Assembly: GCA_031417835.1 (NCBI GenBank)
Contig: JANOWJ010000165.1
Location: forward strand, 83,019 to 147,018
Direction: 5' to 3'
DNA: 64,000 nucleotides
DNA from: JADJLQ01 sp031417835
GTDB taxonomy: Bacteria; Bacteroidota; Bacteroidia; Chitinophagales; Saprospiraceae
Part shown: positions 33,059-41,934 of the stretch, one piece after another
How the letters are laid out: every line of letters begins with the position of its first letter
How positions within the stretch are numbered: position 1 is the first letter of the stretch
Notes under the pieces: generated by a model
Databases searched by the model: none
Seen by the model: only the letters and a program-made list of their open reading frames with translations
Told to the model about the DNA's origin: nothing
Translations under genes and position numbers: made by a program

Positions 33059-35875
33059 TTATCGACTCAGATACATACTGGCTTCACTGACCAGTTTTCT
33101 AAAATAGGGATCTTTAAGATCTTTAATGTAATGTATCGCTTCGCCTGTGCTCTTCATTTCCGGGCCCAACTGTTTATCTACATGTGGGAATTTATCAAAG
33201 GAGAACACGGGTACTTTGATGGCATAACCTTCAAGCTTTTTGACGATCGTAAAATCTTTAATTTTTTTAGTCCCCATCATGACATGCGTGGCGATATTGA
33301 GATAAGGTACTTGATACGCTTTGGCGATAAATGGCGTAGTCCTGGAGGCTCGAGGATTGGCCTCTATGACATAGACATGATGATCCTTGATGGCAAATTG
33401 GATGTTGATCAGACCTTTGATATTTAAAGATCGAGCTATTTTCTCCGCATAGAATGACATGGTGTCGATCTCTGCTGCGGACAGACTATAAGGAGGGAGT
33501 ACGGCATTGCTATCGCCCGAATGCACCCCGGCAGGTTCGATGTGCTCCATGACCCCCATAATGTGGAATTCATCGCCATCAAATATGCCGTCTATCTCAG
33601 CCTCTTTGGCCCGTTCTAGAAATTGATCTATCAAGACCTTGTTTTCAGGCATGTGTTTAAATATAGATAGCACATGCGTCTCAAGCTCATCGTCATTGAT
33701 GACGATGCGCATTTTCTGACCACCTAAGACATATGATGGTCGTACAAGGACAGGATATCCAGTGCGCCGTGCGACTGCGATCGCTTCATCTGCATCCCGA
33801 GCAGTCCCGTATTCCGGATATGGAATTTCTAATTCTTTGAGTAGATCGGAGAACCGACCTCGATCTTCGGCGATATCCAGACTATTAAAGGAAGTCCCTA
33901 TGATCTTAATGCCATCGAGATGCATGTTTTCTGCCAATTTGAGCGCGGTCTGGCCTCCGAGTTGCACGATGACTCCTTCAGGTTTTTCCAGTTCCAGGAT
34001 TTCTTTGAGATGCTCCCAATAGACAGGTTCAAAATAAAGTTTATCGGCGATATCAAAATCTGTTGATACGGTCTCAGGATTACAATTGACCATAATAGAT
34101 TCATAACCAGCTTCTTTTATGGCTAGCAGCCCATGCACACAACAATAATCAAATTCAATCCCTTGACCAATACGATTGGGCCCTGAACCTAATACGACAA
34201 TTTTTTTCTTATCAGAAGGGACTGACTCATTTTCGTGATCAAATGTGGAGTAGAAGTAAGGAGTTTTGGCTTCAAATTCTGCTGCGCAGGTGTCCACCAT
34301 TTTATAGGTACGCGTGATCCCAAGCTTCATGCGGTGTCGGGTCACTTCTTTCTCATTGATCCGGAGTAACCAGGCTATTTGGCCATCGGTATAGCCCATC
34401 ACTTTCATTTCTCTAAGAAAATCGGCGGGTATATCCTCTGCCACATTAAATCGCATCAGCTCGTCTTCGATACGGATCAACCGCTTGATTTGTTTTAAAA
34501 ACCAAGGATCGATCTGGGTCAATTTATGAATAGTCTTTTCTGGGACACCCAATCGCATAGCATCTTTGATGCGATAGATCCGATCATCATACGCTACTTC
34601 GAGTCGTTTTAAGATATCTTGAGTCTGGATCCATTCTTTTTTATCTGCGCCAAGGCCCATTCTTCGATTTTCCTGAGATTGACACGCTTTTTGCAGGGCT
34701 TCTAAAAAGCTACGACCGATAGCCATAACCTCACCTACAGATTTCATTTGCAGGCCCAACTTATGGTCTGCTCCGGGGAATTTTTCGAAATCCCAACGGG
34801 GCATTTTGACTATAACATAATCCAATGTAGGCTCAAAGTAAGCCGATGTGGTTTTTGTAATTTGATTTTTTAATTCATCCAGGTGATAGCCGATCGCGAG
34901 CTTGGCCGCAATCTTGGCTATTGGATAGCCTGTGGCTTTGCTGGCCAACGCGGATGACCTGGACACTCTAGGATTTATTTCTACTACGATCAAATCTTCC
35001 GTATCTGGATTGAGCGCAAACTGCACATTACAACCGCCTGCAAAATTGCCCATCGATCGCATAAGCGTGATCGCGTCCGTACGCATCCTCTGAAATGCGG
35101 TATCTGACAATGTCATCGCAGGAGCCACAGTGATGCTGTCACCGGTGTGAATACCCATCGGATCCATATTTTCGACGGTGCATATGATAGCAACACTATC
35201 GTTCATGTCCCTCAATAGTTCCAATTCAAATTCTTTCCAACCCAACACAGCTTTCTCTACTAATACTTCATGTGTCGGACTTGCATCCAAGCCTCTTCGA
35301 AGCGCTTCGTCAAATTCCTCTTCTTTCATGACTATACCGCCTCCGGTCCCGCCAAGGGTATAAGAAGGTCTGATGACTAAAGGGAACCCAATTTTTTGAG
35401 CTCCATTTTTGCCCTCTAAAAAAGAATTGGCGATATGAGACGGGGGGACTGCCATGCCTAATTTCTTCACATGGTCTCTGAAGAGCTCCCGATTCTCCGC
35501 CAATTGTATAGCATCGATGTCGACGCCGATCATACGAACATTGTATTTTTCCCAGACTCCTTGCCTAGAGGCCTCCACAGCCAGGTTGAGCGCTGTCTGT
35601 CCCCCCATGGTGGGCAGTACGGCGTCAATTTTTCGCTCTTCTAGGATTTTGATGATACTTTCGACCGTGAGCGGCCATAGATAGATATGATCTGCAGTCA
35701 CCGGGTCAGTCATAATGGTGGCGGGATTGGAATTGATCAGAGATACTTCTATGCCTTCTTCCCGTAAGGATCTGGAAGCTTGAGTACCTGAATAATCAAA
35801 TTCACATGCTTGACCGATGATGATCGGGCCACTTCCTATGATTAAAACAGAATGAATCGAATGATCTCGTGGCAT
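33059..35875 (-). CDS. carB: Carbamoyl-phosphate synthase large subunit, lacking the MGS domain
   Basis: 938 residues. Two ATP-grasp halves: SVLIIGSGPIIIGQACEFDY in the first, VVLGSGPNRIGQGIEFDYCC in the second. CarB makes carbamoyl phosphate from bicarbonate, two ATP and ammonia delivered by CarA. E. coli CarB has about 1073 residues; this one stops at …SEASMYLSR, before the allosteric MGS-like domain, so UMP/ornithine control of that type cannot occur. From memory this short form is normal for Bacteroidota. The start MPRDHSIHSVL was chosen over an ATG at 35983 because it fits the family N-terminus and lies 30 bp after a -7 box. Confidence 0.96.
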   Translation of the reverse strand: MPRDHSIHSVLIIGSGPIIIGQACEFDYSGTQASRSLREEGIEVSLINSNPATIMTDPVTADHIYLWPLTVESIIKILEERKIDAVLPTMGGQTALNLAVEASRQGVWEKYNVRMIGVDIDAIQLAENRELFRDHVKKLGMAVPPSHIANSFLEGKNGAQKIGFPLVIRPSYTLGGTGGGIVMKEEEFDEALRRGLDASPTHEVLVEKAVLGWKEFELELLRDMNDSVAIICTVENMDPMGIHTGDSITVAPAMTLSDTAFQRMRTDAITLMRSMGNFAGGCNVQFALNPDTEDLIVVEINPRVSRSSALASKATGYPIAKIAAKLAIGYHLDELKNQITKTTSAYFEPTLDYVIVKMPRWDFEKFPGADHKLGLQMKSVGEVMAIGRSFLEALQKACQSQENRRMGLGADKKEWIQTQDILKRLEVAYDDRIYRIKDAMRLGVPEKTIHKLTQIDPWFLKQIKRLIRIEDELMRFNVAEDIPADFLREMKVMGYTDGQIAWLLRINEKEVTRHRMKLGITRTYKMVDTCAAEFEAKTPYFYSTFDHENESVPSDKKKIVVLGSGPNRIGQGIEFDYCCVHGLLAIKEAGYESIMVNCNPETVSTDFDIADKLYFEPVYWEHLKEILELEKPEGVIVQLGGQTALKLAENMHLDGIKIIGTSFNSLDIAEDRGRFSDLLKELEIPYPEYGTARDADEAIAVARRTGYPVLVRPSYVLGGQKMRIVINDDELETHVLSIFKHMPENKVLIDQFLERAKEAEIDGIFDGDEFHIMGVMEHIEPAGVHSGDSNAVLPPYSLSAAEIDTMSFYAEKIARSLNIKGLINIQFAIKDHHVYVIEANPRASRTTPFIAKAYQVPYLNIATHVMMGTKKIKDFTIVKKLEGYAIKVPVFSFDKFPHVDKQLGPEMKSTGEAIHYIKDLKDPYFRKLVSEASMYLSR

Positions 35876-35904
35876 CTTTGGATAAGGTTTTTTTAAAAAA
35901 CGGT

Positions 35905-35912
35905 CAAAGATA
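35905..35912 (-). promoter_or_regulatory. -7 box (TATCTTTG) upstream of carB
   Basis: Minus-strand TAnnTTTG match 29 bp before the chosen carB start. It lies inside the longer alternative frame, which favours the shorter CarB. Confidence 0.5.
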
Positions 35913-35990
35913 TGATTTTGACCTCCAAATGGCCTTATGATTGATCTACTGTTTATTGCAAATTTGATCCACCTGAAAATCACAAATTTA

Positions 35991-35998
35991 TACCTTTG
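35991..35998 (+). promoter_or_regulatory. -7 box (TACCTTTG) at the hydroxyacid dehydrogenase start
   Basis: TAnnTTTG ending 8 bp before the ATG at 36007; a TTTG at 35963-35966 could be the -33 element, though the spacing is a little long. It predicts a nearly leaderless transcript. Confidence 0.5.
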
Positions 35999-36006
35999 GC
36001 GGTACG

Positions 36007-36948
36007 ATGACCAAACCGAAGGTACTGATCACTGATGATGTGCACCCTATACTCATACAATCCCTTGAAAAACGCTATCAAGTCGACTTTAAACCAGCTA
36101 TGACCTATGCCGAAGTTCAAGCAATAGTCCATCAATACACGGGTTTGATCATAAATAGCAAAATTATTTGCAACCAGACCTTCATAGATCAGGCCGCTCA
36201 ATTGAGGTTTATAGCCCGATTGGGCTCCGGCCGTGAAGTTGTAGATATAGCTTATGCCGAATCCCGTGGAATAAAAGTCTATTTTTCGCCGGAAGGGAAT
36301 AAAAATGCAGTGGCTGAGCACGCTCTAGGTATGTTGCTCGCTTTAGCTCGGCAATTGGTACCAGCAGATGGTGATGTGCGACAGCAGAAGTGGGCAAGGG
36401 AAGCAAGAAGGGGTTGGGAGTTATCCGGGAAAACAATTGGAATCATCGGGTTTGGAGAGACAGGTAGTCAATTCACTAAAAAACTCCAAAGCCTGGACAT
36501 GGTCATATTGGTCCATGATAAGTATAAAACCAATTTTCTAGAAGAATATCCTTATGTGAAAGAAGCTAGCAAAGAACAAATCATGTCAGAAGCAGATATC
36601 ATTAGTTTTCATCTGCCATGGGCCGCAGAGACTGTACATTATGCTAACGCAGGTTTTTTTGAACACTGTAAAAAAGGTACAATCATTTTAAATACCTCTC
36701 GCGGTCAGGTCATAGATACGATAGCCTTAATAGATGCACTGGAGCGAGGTCATCTTGGAGGAGCTTGTCTTGATGTCTTTGAAAATGAGAAGACCAACAC
36801 TTTTTCAGAAGCAGAGCAGGCTATGTATACTCGACTTTATCAGATGCATCAAGTCGTCTTATCCCCTCATATAGCGGGCTGGACGCATGAATCTAAATAT
36901 AAAATGGCTCAAGTTTTGGTCCATAAAATTTTGGGTAAAGATCAATGA
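36007..36948 (+). CDS. D-2-hydroxyacid dehydrogenase (phosphoglycerate dehydrogenase-like)
   Basis: 313 residues. NAD-binding centre ELSGKTIGIIGFGETGSQF, catalytic Arg in NTSRGQVID, Glu in LDVFENEK and His in LSPHIAGWTHES. The family oxidises or reduces D-2-hydroxy acids; SerA (serine synthesis) is the nearest named member, but the C-terminal ACT regulatory domain is missing and the substrate loop reads ARLGSGREVVD, so the substrate is not certain. Divergent from carB, with about 130 bp between starts. Confidence 0.82.
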   Translation: MTKPKVLITDDVHPILIQSLEKRYQVDFKPAMTYAEVQAIVHQYTGLIINSKIICNQTFIDQAAQLRFIARLGSGREVVDIAYAESRGIKVYFSPEGNKNAVAEHALGMLLALARQLVPADGDVRQQKWAREARRGWELSGKTIGIIGFGETGSQFTKKLQSLDMVILVHDKYKTNFLEEYPYVKEASKEQIMSEADIISFHLPWAAETVHYANAGFFEHCKKGTIILNTSRGQVIDTIALIDALERGHLGGACLDVFENEKTNTFSEAEQAMYTRLYQMHQVVLSPHIAGWTHESKYKMAQVLVHKILGKDQ

Positions 36949-37002
36949 CGCGATGAGTCTGTTATTTTTTGGAGTATACAACTGATAAAACAAGAAAAAA
37001 AT

Positions 37003-37010
37003 TACCTTTG
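37003..37010 (+). promoter_or_regulatory. -7 box (TACCTTTG) upstream of the arginine decarboxylase gene
   Basis: TAnnTTTG match 38 bp before the ATG at 37049. Confidence 0.5.
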
Positions 37011-37048
37011 TCGGCATTATCAACAACCAACTGAACCAATTTGGATAG

Positions 37049-38446
37049 ATGAAAAACCGTTACTTTGACCTTATCGAGCAGACCTTTTATTTTCCACAAG
37101 AAGGTTTCGATATCGAAAACGGATACCTTGATTTTAATGGAATTCCACTTATTCACTTAATCAGGAAGTACGGTACGCCCCTTAAATTAACGTATCTGCC
37201 CAGGATCGGGGCTCAGATCAAACGGGCTCGCAACTTGTTCAATAGATCCATGAAAAATGTAGGGTACAATGGGCAATATTACTATTGTTATTGTACAAAG
37301 TCCTGCCATTTTAGGTTTATCATAGAAGAAGTTTTGCAAAATGGGGCTCATCTGGAGACTTCAAGCTCATTTGATATAGATTTGATTCGAAAATTGCAAT
37401 TAAAAAATCAGTTAGATAAAAATGAGATCATCTTGTGCAACGGTTATAAGGCAGGAGATTATGGTAAAAAAATATGTAAGCTGATCAACGAAGGTTTTAA
37501 AAATGTAGTCCCCATCCTTGATAATAAAGAAGAGCTGGCCATTTATGAAGAAGGCATTGAAAATGGTTGTAAAATAGGGATTAGGGTCGCCACCGAAGAA
37601 GAACCCAATTTTCAATTCTATACCTCAAGATTAGGTATACGAAACAGTGAAGTCATCCAATTTTATAAAGATAAACTAGCCAACAATCCAAAATTCAAAC
37701 TGGAGATGTTGCATTTTTTCGTTGACACCGGTATTAAAGACACGATCTATTACTGGGGTGAGTTTAAAAAAGTATTGAAGACTTATTGTGAGCTCAAAAA
37801 ATTATGTCCCGAACTCCGGGCTATCGATATAGGTGGTGGACTGCCTATCCGAAATAGCCTGGGATTTGAATACGACTACAGCTACATGATCAATGAGATC
37901 GTAAAACAAATCAAAATAGCTTGCCAGGATGAAGGCATACCAGAACCGGATATCTTTTCAGAATTTGGAAAATATACAGTAGGGGAAAGTGGGGCTACGA
38001 TTTTTTCAGTGATCGGACAGAAACAACAGAATGACTCGGAGCTTTGGTACATGATAGATAATTCCTTGATGAATACATTGCCTGACAGTTGGGGGATCGC
38101 AGAACGGTTTATCTTGCTCCCGATCAATAAGTGGTATAATGACTTTACGCGAGTCAATATAGGTGGCATCACTTGCGATAATTCAGATTTTTACAATAGC
38201 GAGGTACATGAAAATCAAGTGTACCTACCGGCTTCGCCCAAAAATGATCCAGAGCCATTATACCTTGGATTTTTTCATACCGGTGCATACCAGGATGCGT
38301 TGAGTGGTTATGGTGGAATAAAACATTGTTTGATCCCTAGTCCTAAACATATCCTGGTCGATAGAGATGAGCAAGGTAATATCGTAGATTGGGTATATCA
38401 GGAGGAACAACTGGCAGAAGATATGCTGAAAATATTAGGGTATTAA
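37049..38446 (+). CDS. speA: Arginine decarboxylase, fold-III PLP type
   Basis: 465 residues, shorter than the E. coli biosynthetic SpeA (about 658) and typical of the compact Bacteroidota form. It makes agmatine from arginine for polyamine synthesis. The PLP lysine is in YYYCYCTKSCHF, the barrel is seen in LETSSSFDIDLI and IDIGGGLPIRNS, and the C-terminal FHTGAYQDALSGYGG is the substrate-binding block. Probably co-transcribed with the deoxyhypusine-synthase-like gene 39 bp downstream. Other decarboxylases of the fold (ornithine, diaminopimelate) are less likely by this neighbour. Confidence 0.85.
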   Translation: MKNRYFDLIEQTFYFPQEGFDIENGYLDFNGIPLIHLIRKYGTPLKLTYLPRIGAQIKRARNLFNRSMKNVGYNGQYYYCYCTKSCHFRFIIEEVLQNGAHLETSSSFDIDLIRKLQLKNQLDKNEIILCNGYKAGDYGKKICKLINEGFKNVVPILDNKEELAIYEEGIENGCKIGIRVATEEEPNFQFYTSRLGIRNSEVIQFYKDKLANNPKFKLEMLHFFVDTGIKDTIYYWGEFKKVLKTYCELKKLCPELRAIDIGGGLPIRNSLGFEYDYSYMINEIVKQIKIACQDEGIPEPDIFSEFGKYTVGESGATIFSVIGQKQQNDSELWYMIDNSLMNTLPDSWGIAERFILLPINKWYNDFTRVNIGGITCDNSDFYNSEVHENQVYLPASPKNDPEPLYLGFFHTGAYQDALSGYGGIKHCLIPSPKHILVDRDEQGNIVDWVYQEEQLAEDMLKILGY

Positions 38447-38485
38447 TAAGGAATATCAAACGAATTCATCAAAATAAATACATCA

Positions 38486-39460
38486 ATGAACAAAGGCCCT
38501 GTTTCCAAATTTATTGAACATCATTATCGTCATTTTAATGCTGCCGCATTAATGGATGCAGCCAAGGGCTATGAGCAACATCTGACTGAGGGTGGTAAAA
38601 TGATGATCACACTAGCTGGTGCCATGAGTACAGGTGAATTGGGCATTTCGCTGGCTGAGATGATCCGACAGGACAAAGTAGATATCATCAGTTGTACAGG
38701 TGCCAATCTGGAAGAAGATGTCATGAATCTGGTAGCGCATAGTAAATATAAAAGAATACCCAACTATCGAGATTTGACACCGGAACAGGAATGGGAGTTA
38801 TTGGAGAATCATTACAATAGAGTGACGGATACCTGTATTCCGGAAGAGGAGGCATTCAGGAGGTTACAAAAACATCTTCATGCTCAATGGATCAAAGCAG
38901 AGCAAGCCGGACAATCTTTTTTACCGCATGAGTTTTTATACAAAACAGTATTAAGCGGAGATCTGGAGCAATACTATGAAATCGATCCTAAAGACAGTTG
39001 GATCGTAGCTGCTGCCAAAAAAAATATTCCGATCATATGTCCCGGATGGGAGGACAGTACTACCGGCAACATATTTGCCAGCTATGTCATCAAAGGGGAA
39101 TTAAAAACGACCACAGTAAAAAGCGGTATAGACTACATGGTTTTTTTGGCTGACTGGTACCGTAGAAACTCATCCGGCAAAGGTGTGGGTTTCTTTCAAA
39201 TCGGTGGAGGTATAGCTGGTGACTTTCCGATCTGTGTGGTGCCCATGATGTATCAGGATCTGGAGTGGCATGATGTTCCATTTTGGTCATACTTCTGTCA
39301 GATCAGTGATAGTACCACTTCGTATGGATCGTACTCAGGAGCTGTGCCTAACGAAAAGATTACCTGGGGTAAGCTGGATATAAAGACTCCCAAATTTATA
39401 GTAGAAAGTGATGCTACGATCGTTGCGCCTTTGATTTTTGCCTGGGTATTAGGGTGGTAG
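38486..39460 (+). CDS. Deoxyhypusine synthase-like protein without the catalytic lysine
   Basis: 324 residues. The Rossmann-type DHS fold is clear: MITLAGAMSTGELGISLAEM, IISCTGANLEEDV, WEDSTTGNIFASYV and the C-terminal AVPNEKITWGKL…FIVESDATIVAPL. Eukaryotic DHS forms its butylamine intermediate on a lysine in GGGVVKHH; here the same place reads GGGIAGDF (240-247), a glycine in that position. Bacteria have no eIF5A substrate. Its place directly after the arginine decarboxylase gene points to polyamine chemistry, such as aminobutyl or agmatine transfer, but the reaction is not known to me. Confidence 0.78.
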   Translation: MNKGPVSKFIEHHYRHFNAAALMDAAKGYEQHLTEGGKMMITLAGAMSTGELGISLAEMIRQDKVDIISCTGANLEEDVMNLVAHSKYKRIPNYRDLTPEQEWELLENHYNRVTDTCIPEEEAFRRLQKHLHAQWIKAEQAGQSFLPHEFLYKTVLSGDLEQYYEIDPKDSWIVAAAKKNIPIICPGWEDSTTGNIFASYVIKGELKTTTVKSGIDYMVFLADWYRRNSSGKGVGFFQIGGGIAGDFPICVVPMMYQDLEWHDVPFWSYFCQISDSTTSYGSYSGAVPNEKITWGKLDIKTPKFIVESDATIVAPLIFAWVLGW

Positions 39461-39468
39461 ATTCCTAA

Positions 39469-40083
39469 TCAATTGAATACTTCGGCTAAATCGAATATAA
39501 GGTCCTGGAATATATGGACTTGGACTTTATCTGTAATGACATAAGGTCTATTGTAAGCTATAAACTTTTTATTTTCATTCAATACATAAATGATTGCAGT
39601 CTTGTCAAAAGGCTCTATCATCCAATATTCTTTTACTCCATTTTGTTCGTAAAGTTCAAACTTGTCTTTTTTATCTTTATTAGAAGTGGAGCTTGATAGT
39701 ATTTCTATAATTAAATCTGGAGCACCTTTACATCCAGCTTCATCCACTATATTTAAATCACAAATAACGCAAATATCAGGTTGGACGACATTAATAATTT
39801 TACCGTTTTTTAATTTTGGATTTGGTAAACGGACATCGAAAGGGGCAGGATATACTTTGCATTTTTTCTTTTTTAAAAAGTTGTAAAACAATCCATTCAA
39901 ATTAGAAGAGATCTCCTGATGATAACTACTTGGGGCAGGAGACATCTTAAAAATCTTTCCTAATATTAGCTCTACTCGTTCTGAAAATTGCCAGGTGATA
40001 TAATCTGCATAAGTATAAGTACCATTGAGATCTAATTGGTCCAAAGAGGTAATTATTTTAGATTGTTTTACCGTAGTTCCCAT
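39469..40083 (-). CDS. Uma2-family (DUF820) PD-(D/E)XK nuclease-like protein
   Basis: 204 residues. The restriction-endonuclease fold is seen in VELILGKIFKMSPAPSSYHQ, VQPDICVICD, GAPDLIIEILSSST and KFELYEQNGVKEYWMI, with the Asp and Glu of the nuclease motif in PDLIIEIL. Uma2 proteins are abundant in cyanobacteria and Bacteroidota, and their biological role is unresolved. Convergent with the deoxyhypusine-synthase-like gene, 8 bp between stops. Confidence 0.85.
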   Translation of the reverse strand: MGTTVKQSKIITSLDQLDLNGTYTYADYITWQFSERVELILGKIFKMSPAPSSYHQEISSNLNGLFYNFLKKKKCKVYPAPFDVRLPNPKLKNGKIINVVQPDICVICDLNIVDEAGCKGAPDLIIEILSSSTSNKDKKDKFELYEQNGVKEYWMIEPFDKTAIIYVLNENKKFIAYNRPYVITDKVQVHIFQDLIFDLAEVFN

Positions 40084-40095
40084 GATTAGTCAATG

Positions 40096-40103
40096 CAAAT
40101 TTA
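40096..40103 (-). promoter_or_regulatory. -7 box (TAAATTTG) upstream of the Uma2 gene
   Basis: TAnnTTTG match on the minus strand, 12 bp before the ATG. Confidence 0.5.
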
Positions 40104-40119
40104 AACGATTTTGAACCTT

Positions 40120-41133
40120 TTAACCTGCTACCAATCCCGCCTTCTTAGAAATCTCCAACATCTTGTCTATACTGGCCCGCCCTTGGTCTATCACCCATTG
40201 CGGAAGTATAATCTCAGGTAATTCATACTTCAGACACACATAAAGTTTTTCAAGGGTGTTGCGCTTCATATGTGGACATTCATTGCAGGCGCAGTGATTA
40301 TTTGGAGGGGCAGGGATAAAGGTTTTCTGAGGTGATTTTAACTCCATCTGATGCAAGATGCCAGCTTCGGTCGCCACGATATATTCACTACTGGAATCGG
40401 ACATCGTGTATTTTAATAAGCCGGTCGTACTGCCAATAAAATCAGCCATGTCGAGGATGTGCGGCTCACATTCAGGATGAGCTATGAATTTGGCATTTGG
40501 ATAGCGCTGTTTAAGTTTTACTATTTTCTCATGAGAAAATATTTCATGGACCATACAGGCGCCATGCCATAATACCATTTCTCTTCCGGTTTTTTTGATG
40601 AGGTATTTACCTAGATTGATGTCCGGGGCGAAGATGATCTTTTGGTCCTTGGGTATACTATTGATGACATGCTCAGCATTGGTCGAGGTGCAACAAATAT
40701 CAGTCATTGTTTTTAGCTCGGCAGTGCAATTGATGTAACTTACCACAAGATGATCTGGATGTTTTTCTTTGAATTTGGCAAATAAATCTGGTGGGCAGGA
40801 GTCGGCCAATGAGCAACCTGCTTTTAAATCTGGTAACAATACTTTTTTATTAGGGGATAAGATCTTGGCGGTCTCCGCCATAAAGTGCACTCCTGCAAAT
40901 ACTATAATATCAGCCGAGGTAATCGCAGCTTGCTGGGAGAGACCTAAACTATCCCCTATATAATCTGCGATATCTTGGATCTCGGATTCTTGATAATAAT
41001 GAGCCAGGATGACTGCATTTTTTTCTTGTTTAAGCCTATTGATCTCACTTTCAAGATCCATAGTGGGATCCACCGTGATATGGAGGTAACCATCCCGATT
41101 CAATTGCTCCGTAGAAATAGTGCTTGTAGGCAT
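40120..41133 (-). CDS. nadA: Quinolinate synthase NadA
   Basis: 337 residues. It condenses iminoaspartate with dihydroxyacetone phosphate to quinolinate in NAD synthesis and needs a [4Fe-4S] cluster. The cluster cysteines fall in KAGCSLADSC (Cys107), WHGACMVHE and NHCACNECPHM. Other landmarks are VILAHYYQESEIQDIADYIG and IFAPDINLGKYL. nadB and nadC are not in the window. It has its own promoter box. Confidence 0.96.
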   Translation of the reverse strand: MPTSTISTEQLNRDGYLHITVDPTMDLESEINRLKQEKNAVILAHYYQESEIQDIADYIGDSLGLSQQAAITSADIIVFAGVHFMAETAKILSPNKKVLLPDLKAGCSLADSCPPDLFAKFKEKHPDHLVVSYINCTAELKTMTDICCTSTNAEHVINSIPKDQKIIFAPDINLGKYLIKKTGREMVLWHGACMVHEIFSHEKIVKLKQRYPNAKFIAHPECEPHILDMADFIGSTTGLLKYTMSDSSSEYIVATEAGILHQMELKSPQKTFIPAPPNNHCACNECPHMKRNTLEKLYVCLKYELPEIILPQWVIDQGRASIDKMLEISKKAGLVAG

Positions 41134-41172
41134 ACCTATTTATTTTTTTTAATCAGCTCCTAAGAACCAATA

Positions 41173-41180
41173 CAAAGATA
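41173..41180 (-). promoter_or_regulatory. -7 box (TATCTTTG) upstream of nadA
   Basis: TAnnTTTG match on the minus strand, 39 bp before the nadA ATG and in the gap after the methylase gene stop. Confidence 0.45.
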
Positions 41181-41187
41181 AGGAGGT

Positions 41188-41913
41188 TTAATCTAGCGAG
41201 TTGGAGTGAATCAGGAATATTGCAGGATGCTTTTGAAAATCAGGTATTTGCACTTTTTTCCATTCAGCTACCGGATGGACTACTATTTTTTCATCAAGGC
41301 CTGTAAGATCTATCGCAAGGCCTACATGAGTAGACGCATGGAGAGTCTCCAGCATTGTTTTGAGCAATGAAAGATTCCTATAGGGAGTTTCGATAAATAG
41401 TTGCGTGTACTTGGATCTTATAGCTTCGGACTCTATTGATCTTAATCTTTTAATTAATTCGGCTTGAGATTTTGATGGGAGATAACCATGGAAAGTAAAG
41501 CCCTGACCATTAAAACCACTCGCCATCAAAGCAAGTAAGATCGATGAAGGACCGATCCAAGGGCTTACTTTGATAAGATGATCATGTGCCAGAGCTACTA
41601 TTTTACTTCCTGGATCTGCTATAGCCGGGCATCCCGCCTCTGAGAGCAGTCCTGCATCCGCTCCCATTACTATTCGCTCCAATACTTCCTTAAAATCCTG
41701 GTCAGGCTGATGTTTATCAATTTCAATAAATTCACAAGCATTAATATCCAAGTCCGGTACAATTGTTTTCAAAAACCTTCTGGTAGTCCTTACATTTTCT
41801 ACGATAAAAAGCCGCAATGTTTTTAAAATGTCAACATAGACAGGTAGGAGTATCTGGGCATTTGATTCATGCAAAGCACTTGGAATAAGGTATAACGTTC
41901 CAGAGCGAGGCAT
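41188..41913 (-). CDS. RsmI-like tetrapyrrole-methylase-fold SAM methyltransferase
   Basis: 241 residues. The SAM-binding fold of RsmI (16S rRNA C1402 2'-O-methyltransferase) is seen in GTLYLIPSAL, FIVENVRTTRRFLK, GLLSEAGCPAIADPGSKIVALAH and VSPWIGPSSILLALMASGFNGQGFTFHGYLP. The usual RsmI C-terminal helix-turn-helix extension is absent, and the protein is shorter than E. coli RsmI (286). It belongs to the short Bacteroidota relatives, so exact rRNA target is not certain. It lies 21 bp after lpdA on the same strand. Confidence 0.8.
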   Translation of the reverse strand: MPRSGTLYLIPSALHESNAQILLPVYVDILKTLRLFIVENVRTTRRFLKTIVPDLDINACEFIEIDKHQPDQDFKEVLERIVMGADAGLLSEAGCPAIADPGSKIVALAHDHLIKVSPWIGPSSILLALMASGFNGQGFTFHGYLPSKSQAELIKRLRSIESEAIRSKYTQLFIETPYRNLSLLKTMLETLHASTHVGLAIDLTGLDEKIVVHPVAEWKKVQIPDFQKHPAIFLIHSNSLD

Positions 41914-41934
41914 AGATCGTGTAGGATGGTTGTT

